This document shows, piece after piece, positions 5,377 to 12,560 of a DNA stretch of 12,560 nucleotides; position 1 is the first letter of the stretch, and each line of letters begins with the position of its first letter. The DNA comes from JANMCE01 sp031360915 (lineage in GTDB: Bacteria; Actinomycetota; Acidimicrobiia; Acidimicrobiales; Ilumatobacteraceae). The stretch covers positions 1 through 12,560 of the forward strand of contig JANMCE010000068.1 in assembly GCA_031360915.1 (NCBI GenBank), written 5' to 3'. The notes beneath the pieces were generated by a model, which saw only the letters and a list, made by a program, of their open reading frames with translations, searched no databases and was not told the DNA's origin. A program made the position numbers and the translations under genes.

Positions 5377-8055
5377 ATGGTTGCGCTTGTCGAAGAGTCG
5401 CACGCGGCAGCGATGCGCCGAAATGCACGAGCCAGCGATTCAGTTGCATCTTCTGATCTCCTGCTCAACGGCGAGGAACTCGCCGCACTTGGCGCACATG
5501 CGCTGGCCAAAGGAGATCGGCTCAATGGCTATCTTGCGGTAGTTGGCATCAGCCAAATCCTGGAAGACTTCCTTGACGGTCATGGCACACCACTTCGACA
5601 AGCAGCCGGCTTTCTGAGCGGCGGTCCCCGTTCGGCGATGTTTGTCCCGGGAGCAACGCTCTCGTCCTTCGATCGTGCGCTGACCCGCGCTCGCCGTAGG
5701 CCGTCCCTCGTGGCGCTGCGTGACGATGCGTGGGCCTTGGCCCAGACGCTTGCTGGTGATGACGCTGACCAGCTCGGCGAGCATCAGCGGCTGGTTAGTA
5801 TCGGGCACCAACTGGCAAAGCAGCCGAAGGCCGTGCGTGCCTCATTGGCCCGGTCGCCGTCCTGTTTCCGCAGCTTCGATCAGCATCCCGAAGACATGAC
5901 CCGATTCGTCCACAAGTTCGTGGCGTTACGGAGTGAGATCGGTTGCCCTATCTTGGTCGTTGGGCTGCGGACCTCAGGCAGCTACCTCGCACCGATGTGT
6001 GCGAACAGCTTCCGTCAAGCTGGCTACGTCGATGTGCAATCCGTCTCGGTGCGTCCGGGCTCGCAGGCTGATCATGGCTTTCGCCGCACGCTGGCCCAGG
6101 CTGCAGCGCAAAACGCCACCGTCATACTTGTCGATGACCCGCCCACTACTGGAGGGGCACTTCGATCGGCTGCGGAGTGGCTGACGAAGGCCGGTATTCG
6201 CCCTTCCAACCTCACACTGTTCGTGCCGTTGATGGGCGCCGAATCCGTTCCGTCTTCGCTCGATCCCTTTGACGTGGTCACGCTGTCGCTGGCCGAGTGG
6301 TCCATCAACGATCGGCTGAGCCGCTCGTCTGTGGGTGCCGCGTACGCTCAGTTCCATCCGGGCGCATCCATCGACAACGTCGAGGTGACCTCACCCCCGG
6401 AGTTGCTTGGGCGTGGGCACATGCAGGGGCGATACCGCGTCACCGGCGTTGATACCGCAACGTCAAACGAGATCGACGTGGATCTGATTGCACGAGGTGT
6501 CGGCATTGGCTACTTCGGTCAGTTCGACCAGCAGGTGAAAGACGCCCTCCCAGCGTGGGCACCGACCTTGTTCGGTATCGCCGACGGTGTGGCGCTCTGG
6601 GAAGCCGGCCAGCCGGTTACTCCGTCGCCGCAGGATCTAATCCGGTACGTCGCAGAGCGCTCTGAGGCCCTTGGCGCTCCCCGGGACCGGTCAGCTCATT
6701 TGCGGGGACGACAGCCCGTCTGGGAGGTCGCTGCGAACGAGTTCAGCAAGGTGTTCGGGCGGCTTTGGCCACTGGCCCGCATCACAGTGGTGGAACCCCT
6801 CGTGCGTCGGGCCTTGACGCCTGCTCACGACAGCATCATCGACGGTGGCGTGCGTCATGCCACGTGGATGTCCGGACCAGACAACACCGTGGTCAAGCTC
6901 GACAACGCCACCCGCACGTTTTCCAATCGTGACCTGGCCTGTTATGACGCCGCATTCGATCTCGTGGGTGCCTCGCTGCCGACGGGAGCGGCGTCCTACG
7001 AGGGCGCGGCCCGGCGTGATTTCGAAACGCTCACCGCACAGATCATCAGCCCGGAAAAGTGGCTGGCATACCAGCTCGTCCACCTGTGGGACATGCGCCG
7101 GGCCGAACACAGCGATCGACACGAAATCCGACGACAGCGGGCCACCGCCGTACGGTCGTACCTTGCTGGCAGTCTCTTGAGCGATGTCACCTGTCCGTCG
7201 ACCGGTCCGTTGTGTGCCCTCGATATCGACGGTGTTGTCGAATCTGACGCCATGGGATTTCCGGCACCGACGGTTCAGAGCATGTTGTCGCTTCGTGCGC
7301 TCTGTCGGCACGGCTTGCGTCCGGTGCTCGTTACCGGTCGCAGCTATGCCGATGTTGATCGTCGCCGCGTCGAGTACCCCGTTGCTGGCATCGTTGCCGA
7401 GTACGGCGGCGTGATCTCCACGCCTACCGGCAGCGAGAACCTGCTCACTGTTGACGAGCTCGCTGATCTGCACGAACTCCGAGCGGGGTTCCTTGCCGAC
7501 AGCCGCATGCAACTTGATGATGATCGGCTCGCTTCTCTTCGGTGCGTCGCCCGCCGTGGCACGGCTGATTATCAGTACGCCAGCTCGGTCATCGATCGAG
7601 CGCTCGCCGGAGTGAAGACCAACTTCGGTGTGATTGAAGGCGATGCACAACTCGATCTTGTGCCCCGTCGAATCACCAAGGCAGTTGGGCTCAGCCGCTT
7701 GCAGGACGATCTTGGCAAACCGGAAATTCGGTTCGCAGTGGGCGACACCAATGCTGATGTCCCGATGCTGCAGATGGCCACCGAGGGGGCAGTGCCAGGA
7801 CATGCCGAGCCAACAGCCAAGGCTGCTGCTCGTCTGGTCTCCAAGCATCCCTTCCAGCGAGGTCTCGCCGAGGCCATCGGCACCCTTCTTGGCCACGCTC
7901 CGGGGGGCTGCCCCACCTGCTCGGCCCTTCCCGTTTCCAGACAAACACAGCTGATGCGCGATGTGCTCAGTGCAGCAGAGAGTTCGCGTACTGACCTGAT
8001 GTGCTCGCTGGTTCGCCTGTCCGTAACCAGTCGGCTCGGAGGCCGAAGCCGATGA
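5377..8055 (+). CDS. Fused phosphoribosyltransferase / kinase-like / HAD phosphatase protein
   Basis: An 892-residue soluble protein with at least three parts. Residues about 170-300 are a type I phosphoribosyltransferase-like domain: ILVVGLRTSG (192-201), then the PRPP-loop pattern VILVDDPPTTGGAL (249-262). Residues about 340-540 look kinase-like: GRYRVTG, LIARGVGIGYFG (370-381), RHATWM (493-498), VVKLDN (505-510) and YDAAFDLVGA (523-532), the last resembling the end of a phosphotransferase active site. Residues about 610-840 are a HAD hydrolase with nucleophile LDIDGV (D616, D618), T653 in VTGRS, K768, and GDTNADVPML (789-798, D790 and D794). A CPTC pair (845-848) may bind metal. The start is ATG two bases after the previous stop, with no good ribosome binding site, suggesting translational coupling. 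PRTase and HAD are clear; the middle domain is tentative. Substrate unknown. Confidence 0.82.
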   Translation: MVALVEESHAAAMRRNARASDSVASSDLLLNGEELAALGAHALAKGDRLNGYLAVVGISQILEDFLDGHGTPLRQAAGFLSGGPRSAMFVPGATLSSFDRALTRARRRPSLVALRDDAWALAQTLAGDDADQLGEHQRLVSIGHQLAKQPKAVRASLARSPSCFRSFDQHPEDMTRFVHKFVALRSEIGCPILVVGLRTSGSYLAPMCANSFRQAGYVDVQSVSVRPGSQADHGFRRTLAQAAAQNATVILVDDPPTTGGALRSAAEWLTKAGIRPSNLTLFVPLMGAESVPSSLDPFDVVTLSLAEWSINDRLSRSSVGAAYAQFHPGASIDNVEVTSPPELLGRGHMQGRYRVTGVDTATSNEIDVDLIARGVGIGYFGQFDQQVKDALPAWAPTLFGIADGVALWEAGQPVTPSPQDLIRYVAERSEALGAPRDRSAHLRGRQPVWEVAANEFSKVFGRLWPLARITVVEPLVRRALTPAHDSIIDGGVRHATWMSGPDNTVVKLDNATRTFSNRDLACYDAAFDLVGASLPTGAASYEGAARRDFETLTAQIISPEKWLAYQLVHLWDMRRAEHSDRHEIRRQRATAVRSYLAGSLLSDVTCPSTGPLCALDIDGVVESDAMGFPAPTVQSMLSLRALCRHGLRPVLVTGRSYADVDRRRVEYPVAGIVAEYGGVISTPTGSENLLTVDELADLHELRAGFLADSRMQLDDDRLASLRCVARRGTADYQYASSVIDRALAGVKTNFGVIEGDAQLDLVPRRITKAVGLSRLQDDLGKPEIRFAVGDTNADVPMLQMATEGAVPGHAEPTAKAAARLVSKHPFQRGLAEAIGTLLGHAPGGCPTCSALPVSRQTQLMRDVLSAAESSRTDLMCSLVRLSVTSRLGGRSR
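8038..8042 (+). promoter_or_regulatory. Ribosome binding site inside the preceding gene
   Basis: GGAGG lies 9 bases before ATG 8052, within the last codons of the upstream gene. With the ATGA overlap it supports this start rather than the upstream in-frame TTG/CTG-type start near 8001. Confidence 0.7.
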
Positions 8056-10433
8056 CCCTTCTTGACGCTCCTGTTCTCGCTTCGGCGCCCGAGTCTGCAC
8101 CCGGTGGTGGGTTCTCGCCCCGATCACTTCTGCGCAACGGCAGGGCCATTGCGCTCAGTTCCTCGCTCACGTCTGGGCTTGGCTTTCTCTATTGGATCCT
8201 GGCCGCTCGCACGTACAGCCCAGCCGCCATCGGCATCAGCTACACCGCGATATCGGCCATGCAATTTGTGGGCGGACTGGCAAGTCTGAACCTACCGAAC
8301 GCCCTCATTCGGCTTATTCCGTCCGGTGGCGCCCGTGTGCGGCGTATGGTCAGCGCCTCCTACGGGGTGGTCATCGCTCTGGGCATCCTTGCCAGCCTTG
8401 TCTTCGTGGCCGGGCTGCGCTGGTGGGCGCCACCGCTTCGACAGCTCGGAAGCCATCGCTCACTGTTTATCGGCTTTACCCTCGCGACCGCTGCGTGGTG
8501 CGCATTCCTGCTGCAAGACGGCGCACTCGCCGGAATGCGAAAGGCGATCTGGATACCGGTCGAGAACGGCGTCTTCGCCGTCGCGAAAATCGCCTTCCTC
8601 CTCCTGTTGTCCAGCCGCTTTCCGGTGTCGGGAGTGTTTCTTTCGTGGGCTTTGGCGCTGGTCGTGTCTGTGCTTCCCACGAACGTCTTGATCTTCAAGC
8701 GCCTGCTGCCACGGTCACTGCCAGCACAGGCACCTGTTTCGTCCGAGCCGGTTCGGCTGCTGCGTTACGTTGGTGCCGACTACGCGTCGTCGCTGTGCTG
8801 GATGTCAGCAACGCTTCTGGTGCCGCTGTTCGTTCTCGATGTCGCTGGATCAAAGGCGAATGCGTCGTTCTCGATTGCCTGGTCGATGGCCTATGCCATC
8901 TATCTCATCGCGATCGGTATGGGGCAGAGTCTGGTGGCCGAGGCTTCCACAAACCCTGATGGTACGGCGGCGTTCAGTCGTCGTGCCTGGCTCTCGACGG
9001 TGCGAATCACAGTGCCGCCGGTGGTGCTGATGGTGATCCTTGCTCCGTACGTCCTTGAGCTCTTCGGCGGTCAGAACAACTATCGCCAGGCTGCCACACC
9101 TGTGTTGCGATTGCTCACCCTGTCTGCACTGCCGAACGTCGCCACGGCCATTGCGGTGAGCGTTGCTCGGGCTCGTCAGCAGATGCTTCGAGTGTTTTCC
9201 ATCGTGGCCGGAATCAGCTTGTTGGTCGTCGGCATGACAGCAGCGTTGGTCGGTCCGTACGGCATTGTCGGCGTGGGTTGGGCCTGGTTGGTTTCACAGA
9301 CCGTTGTGGCCGTCATCGTGTACTGGCTGCAGCTTCGGCCGCTTTGGTACGGGACATCCACGTCGCGGCTCGCCACCACCTTCGCCCACACCGTTGCCTT
9401 GGCTGCGAGTGTTCCGGTCATGATGCGTCGGGGTCGGATCAGCCAGTCGAGAATCTCGAACGACTTTGCGTCCATCACTAATGCCGTCTTGGTCGATCAC
9501 GGCTTGCGCTCGTGCGACGTGCGGTCGATTCCGACCGTGAGCGATCTGTCGATCTCCGAAGTTGATGATGGTGGTGCTGTTCATGTCTTCGTCAAAGTGG
9601 CACGGAGTGAGGCCGCCGGCACGAGCCTGGCCCGGCAGACTGCGAACCTGGTCGCGTTGCGACACGAAGCGAACATCCCCGAGTCATGGCGCAGGCTTCT
9701 GCCGACGGTGGCGGTCACTGGGGAACGGTCTCGGCGGGTGTTTACGATCGAGCACGGACTTCCGGGTGTCCCGGCCAGCCGTTTGTCGTACGGTCAGACA
9801 GCAGAGCAGGTGACCACCATTGCCATTTCGGCGATCGGCACGCTGCATCGTGCGACGGGATGGCGATCGAACATTGATAACACCATGGTGTTCGATTTAG
9901 TCGAGGACCGCATCGCTCGTCTTGAGCAGCTAGTAGGAACGCTCACCAGGGGTCGTTCCATTCGTGCCCTCTCCAGCATGCGTGAATCGTGCGTCGCGGG
10001 CCTTACCGATCGGGTTGGCTGGCGCAGCTGGACGCATGGTGACTACTGGGCGGGCAACGTGCTCATCAATGCTGACGGCACCGAAGTCACCGGGATCCTC
10101 GATTGGGACGGAGCCAACCGCGCCGGCCTGGCCAGCGTTGATGTAATGCATTACTTGCTGGCAGCTCGGGTGAGCGCCACCGGTAAGCCCATCGGGCATT
10201 GTGTGCGCCAGCTCCTTGGGGGAGCGCCGCTTACGGAGTTCGAGGCTGACATGCTGGCCCCGACACGAGCGTTGGATGGACAGTCCGGTCCTGACCTTGC
10301 CACGCTGGTGCGGCTGGCCTGGCTCGGTCATGTCGTCAACAACGTAGAAAAGTCTTCCCGGTACCGTCACCATCGGCTCTGGGTGCACTCGAACATCGAA
10401 TCGGTTCTCCAATGGCACGTCGACGAGCGTTAG
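8052..10433 (+). CDS. Membrane flippase fused to an APH-like kinase
   Basis: A 793-residue protein whose ATG overlaps the previous stop (ATGA at 8052). Residues about 28-445 are a polytopic membrane domain with a dozen or more hydrophobic helices (such as GFLYWILAA, ASYGVVIALGILASLVFVAG, IAFLLLLSS), like the Wzx/MATE-type polysaccharide flippases that move lipid-linked glycans across the membrane. After a basic linker (MMRRGRISQSR), residues about 470-793 form an aminoglycoside-phosphotransferase/choline-kinase-like domain. It has HVFVKVAR (ATP-binding K515), the catalytic loop HGDYWAGNVL (H662, D664, N669) and metal-binding DWD (684-686), all key residues kept. The kinase would face the cytoplasm. 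It could phosphorylate the lipid-linked sugar or control transport. The ordinary export flippase has no kinase, so the fusion is notable. The specific substrate is unknown. Confidence 0.87.
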   Translation: MTLLDAPVLASAPESAPGGGFSPRSLLRNGRAIALSSSLTSGLGFLYWILAARTYSPAAIGISYTAISAMQFVGGLASLNLPNALIRLIPSGGARVRRMVSASYGVVIALGILASLVFVAGLRWWAPPLRQLGSHRSLFIGFTLATAAWCAFLLQDGALAGMRKAIWIPVENGVFAVAKIAFLLLLSSRFPVSGVFLSWALALVVSVLPTNVLIFKRLLPRSLPAQAPVSSEPVRLLRYVGADYASSLCWMSATLLVPLFVLDVAGSKANASFSIAWSMAYAIYLIAIGMGQSLVAEASTNPDGTAAFSRRAWLSTVRITVPPVVLMVILAPYVLELFGGQNNYRQAATPVLRLLTLSALPNVATAIAVSVARARQQMLRVFSIVAGISLLVVGMTAALVGPYGIVGVGWAWLVSQTVVAVIVYWLQLRPLWYGTSTSRLATTFAHTVALAASVPVMMRRGRISQSRISNDFASITNAVLVDHGLRSCDVRSIPTVSDLSISEVDDGGAVHVFVKVARSEAAGTSLARQTANLVALRHEANIPESWRRLLPTVAVTGERSRRVFTIEHGLPGVPASRLSYGQTAEQVTTIAISAIGTLHRATGWRSNIDNTMVFDLVEDRIARLEQLVGTLTRGRSIRALSSMRESCVAGLTDRVGWRSWTHGDYWAGNVLINADGTEVTGILDWDGANRAGLASVDVMHYLLAARVSATGKPIGHCVRQLLGGAPLTEFEADMLAPTRALDGQSGPDLATLVRLAWLGHVVNNVEKSSRYRHHRLWVHSNIESVLQWHVDER

Positions 10434-10497
10434 GGCGAGATGTTCGTGAAGAGATTCTCGACAATGGAACGCTTCTCAAGCACGCGGGTCGCAGGAC

Positions 10498-10501
10498 GGA
10501 G
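10498..10501 (+). promoter_or_regulatory. Ribosome binding site that sets the deacetylase start
   Basis: GGAG (in GGACGGAG) lies 8 bases before ATG 10510. An in-frame GTG at 10501 overlaps this site and would have no proper spacing, so ATG 10510 is preferred. Confidence 0.65.
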
Positions 10502-10509
10502 TGCGCATC

Positions 10510-11343
10510 ATGATTACTGATCGTTCCTCAACCGTTGCCAGGAAGGTACCGATTCTGGTGTACCACTCGGTATCGGATGACCCCCATCCGTTCATCCGCA
10601 GCTTTGCCGTATCGCCTCGCACTTTCGCTCGGCAGCTGGATGCCATCCGAGATGCCGACATGCAACCGCTCACCGTTTCGGACTTCGTTGCCAAACGGAC
10701 GGCCAATGAGCTTCCTCCGCAGCCTGTTGTTATCACTTTCGACGACGGTTGGAAGGACACCGCCACGACCGCAGTTGCTGAACTGAGCCAGCGGTCCATG
10801 CCAGCAACCTTGTACGTGACTACCGGGTTCCTGCGGGGTCGGGCCGGACAGACGCGCATGGATGCGCCGTCGTCCGAAGCGCTCCACTGGGACGATCTCG
10901 CCCCACTGGCTGCAGCCGGCATCGAGATTGGCGCACACACCATCACCCACCCGGCGCTTGACGCCGTCCGGGTGGCAGTTGCTCGGAGAGAAGTGCTCGG
11001 TAGTCGCGAGGTGATTCAGGACCACTTGGGTATACCGGTGCGGTCCTTTGCGTATCCGCACGGATACAACAGCGCCCGGGTGCGGTCCATCGTTGCCGAA
11101 GCAGGCTTCGATTCGGCATGCGTCGTGCGCAACGCATTCAGCTCCGAGCGAGATTCACCGTTCACATTGGCCCGCATACTGGTGCGGAACGACACGACGA
11201 TTGAGCACTACCGGTCGTGGCTGCAGGGCACCGGCGCTCCGGTTGCCCCGAGCCGAGATGCTGTGCGAACCACGCTCTGGCGGCAGTATCGCCGCACCCG
11301 TGCGGTCGCCAAACAGTTCGGCTCCAAGACCGCCGACGCGTAA
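10510..11343 (+). CDS. Polysaccharide deacetylase (NodB fold, CE4)
   Basis: A 277-residue metal-dependent esterase that removes N- or O-acetyl groups from a glycan. The CE4 motifs are complete: TFDDGW (catalytic and metal Asp D78, D79), GAHTITHP with metal His H143 and H147, and RSFAYPHGY (178-186) lining the active site. The start VPILVYHSVSDDP is typical of the family. There is no signal peptide or membrane anchor, so it either acts on cytoplasmic lipid-linked sugar precursors or leaves the cell by another route. The tail from about 250 is basic (RQYRRTRAVAKQ). It follows the flippase gene after 76 bases with its own good ribosome binding site and probably belongs to the same unit. It meets the minus-strand genes tail to tail. 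Confidence 0.9.
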   Translation: MITDRSSTVARKVPILVYHSVSDDPHPFIRSFAVSPRTFARQLDAIRDADMQPLTVSDFVAKRTANELPPQPVVITFDDGWKDTATTAVAELSQRSMPATLYVTTGFLRGRAGQTRMDAPSSEALHWDDLAPLAAAGIEIGAHTITHPALDAVRVAVARREVLGSREVIQDHLGIPVRSFAYPHGYNSARVRSIVAEAGFDSACVVRNAFSSERDSPFTLARILVRNDTTIEHYRSWLQGTGAPVAPSRDAVRTTLWRQYRRTRAVAKQFGSKTADA

Positions 11344-11405
11344 CCGTTGTCGATGACATGAACAAGTGCTTGACGCTGCGAGCCAAGGTAACGCATCCGG
11401 TTACG
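11339..11405. repeat. Inverted repeat spanning both convergent stop codons
   Basis: CGTAACCG 11339-11346 and CGGTTACG 11398-11405 are perfect 8-base complements. Each arm contains the TAA stop of one of the two converging genes. The 51-base interval holds only small stems (TGTC/GACA at about 11349-11359). It may help end transcription from both sides, but no T-tract is present. Confidence 0.3.
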
Positions 11406-11892
11406 ACGAGTGGCGACCGCCGAGGGTAGGCCGATACGGCTCGGTGTCGCCCCGCGTGGCGAGAGCTAGCCAGCGGGCGGCAGCGGCAAATTCGTTATCT
11501 GGTGGGCCTGCATGAGTCGGGACCGATGCGATATGCGCAGCGGCAGCAGCCGGTATCAAGCTGGTCGGCAGCGATTCCGCTTGCGTGTTGACTGTCTCCT
11601 GGCTCTCGTCCACGAGCGGAACGGGCAGCTCGGGTTCCAGATCCGGTGTCGGTTCCGGTTGGGCTTCCACCCCGACAGCTTGTGACGGCACAAGCGATTG
11701 GGAAGAAGCGCGGTGCTCGAGGATGAGGTAGAGCTCATCGGCGCTCAGCGGAAATGTGGCGGTCGTCGCCTGCGCAACTCGCATGAGCTCGTCGACGGCC
11801 GTCAGCGCGAGCACGCGAAACGTCAGTACCGATTCCTCGGTAAAGCCGGTGCCGCGCTCAAATTGGTAGGACGTCAGTTTGGTATAGGGCAT
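11401..11892 (-). CDS. Hypothetical protein with Pro/Glu-rich middle
   Basis: A 163-residue protein I do not recognise. Residues 1-62 look folded: MPYTKLTSYQFERG, then two probable helices (EESVLTFRVLALTAVDELMRV and ADELYLILEHR, the latter preceded by FPLS). Residues about 65-115 are Pro/Glu/Val-rich and probably disordered. Residues about 115-163 are Ala-rich and end RPTLGGRHSS. No signal peptide or membrane segment is evident. AGGAG lies 5 bases before the ATG (plus-strand 11898-11902), which supports translation from this start. It follows the partial gene on its right after a 70-base gap, so the two are probably co-transcribed leftward. Confidence 0.68.
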   Translation of the reverse strand: MPYTKLTSYQFERGTGFTEESVLTFRVLALTAVDELMRVAQATTATFPLSADELYLILEHRASSQSLVPSQAVGVEAQPEPTPDLEPELPVPLVDESQETVNTQAESLPTSLIPAAAAAHIASVPTHAGPPDNEFAAAARWLALATRGDTEPYRPTLGGRHSS

Positions 11893-11897
11893 GTGCT

Positions 11898-11902
11898 CTC
11901 CT
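11898..11902 (-). promoter_or_regulatory. Ribosome binding site of the hypothetical minus-strand gene
   Basis: Minus-strand AGGAG with a 5-base spacer to ATG at 11892. Confidence 0.65.
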
Positions 11903-11962
11903 GAGGTTGTGGATCCGTTGCGCCAGTTCGGAAGTGATGCGATGTGGTTCGGTACTGCATGG

Positions 11963-12560
11963 TCACCAGCCCGCGGTCAGGACTTGGTCCCATGCGGGAG
12001 GACTGACGAGCTTTGCTCGCTCGATAAGGCGGGCCCATTCGGCGTCACCGACAGGAACGAGATTGTTGGCGAAGGTGAGTGCATCGGAGTCGGAGAATCC
12101 CTGCACGGTCACGCCGACTGCGATGCCAGGCGCCTCCGTCCATTGGATGGTGGTGCCGGTCGGGTCCGTGACGGACACAGCACTGTGTCCGCGAACAGTT
12201 TGGCCAACGCCCGAGGCAATCGGAGCAGCCGCTGAGGCGATCTGGAGCAGAATGCTGGTGTCTCCTTGAGGCCCGACCCAGCGGAAGGACAGAGCGGGTT
12301 CTGTGGTGCTGCTGGTTGGACGCGATGTCATGCGTCGGCACACTTGCACCCAGGTCGTGGGGATCTTGCCTAGCTGCAGGTGGGGCAGTTGCTTGGCTGC
12401 CTCGCCCACGGGTGCAGGCGGCTCGGTACTCGTGGCAGCCGGTGCCGTTGTTGCGGCCTGGGTCGTGGAGGTGGTCGGCTCGCTTGTCGGATTCGGTGCC
12501 GAGGTTACGGGCGCAGCTTGCGTGCTCGGCGCGGCCGAACTGAGGATGGTTGAAGGCAAG
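11963..12560 (-). CDS. Probable exported or anchored protein, 5' end missing
   Basis: The frame is open to the right edge, so the N-terminus lies outside; the TTG at the very edge should not be taken as a start. About 198 residues are visible. The first 55 are a low-complexity Thr/Pro/Ala/Ser linker (TTSTTQAATTAPAATSTEPP), the kind that joins a membrane anchor or signal peptide to an extracytoplasmic domain. The rest forms one domain: KIPTTWVQVCRRM, ALSFRWVG, SILLQIAS, HSAVSVTD, TTIQWTEAPGIAVGVTVQGF and a C-terminal SDSDALTFANNLVPV. Alternating beta strands followed by a helix resemble extracytoplasmic domains of actinobacterial anchored or anti-sigma-like proteins, but I cannot name a family. 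The stop is TGA at 11963-11965. Confidence 0.65.
   Translation of the reverse strand, partial: LPSTILSSAAPSTQAAPVTSAPNPTSEPTTSTTQAATTAPAATSTEPPAPVGEAAKQLPHLQLGKIPTTWVQVCRRMTSRPTSSTTEPALSFRWVGPQGDTSILLQIASAAAPIASGVGQTVRGHSAVSVTDPTGTTIQWTEAPGIAVGVTVQGFSDSDALTFANNLVPVGDAEWARLIERAKLVSPPAWDQVLTAGW

Noticed and set aside
6691..8127. 478-residue minus-strand ORF
   Set aside because: It is the mirror of the PRTase/kinase/HAD gene, whose plus-strand motifs are unambiguous; the minus product is Arg/His-rich and domainless.
1..12560. CRISPR array, tRNA, rRNA, phage or toxin-antitoxin genes
   Set aside because: No regularly spaced repeats, no tRNA T-loop signature with acceptor pairing, and no such protein motifs were seen on either strand.

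Overview
The window is a high-GC stretch with actinobacterial style: long GC-rich genes, GTG/ATG starts behind good ribosome binding sites, Ala/Pro/Thr-rich tails. It probably comes from an Actinomycetota chromosome, perhaps Acidimicrobiia, but no rRNA or marker gene is present to prove this. The theme is cell-surface or exported glycan synthesis.

Layout. (1) 1-1110, +: 3' part of a family 2 glycosyltransferase cut by the left edge. (2) 1196-3733, +: a large secreted protein with beta-sandwich and Fn3-like modules, a nucleoside-hydrolase domain and a C-terminal lectin-like module. (3) 3734-4564: an 831-base gap, clearly more AT-rich than its surroundings, with no convincing gene but a dense series of stem-loops. 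(4) 4565-11343, +: four genes that look like one transcription unit: a second GT2 enzyme, a three-part phosphoribosyltransferase/kinase-like/HAD protein, a flippase fused to an aminoglycoside-phosphotransferase-like kinase, and a polysaccharide deacetylase. The first two are 2 bases apart, the next pair overlap by ATGA, and the last follows after 76 bases. (5) 11401-12560, -: two convergent genes of unknown function, one truncated by the right edge.

Interpretation. The four-gene unit has the parts expected of a pathway that builds a lipid-linked sugar (GT2), modifies or supplies a phosphorylated precursor (PRTase/kinase/HAD), carries the product across the membrane (flippase with an attached kinase) and trims acetyl groups (CE4 deacetylase). 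The individual folds are read from motifs. The shared pathway is inference from gene order. The two fusion proteins are the most unusual content, and the structured gap before the unit is the most unusual non-coding content.
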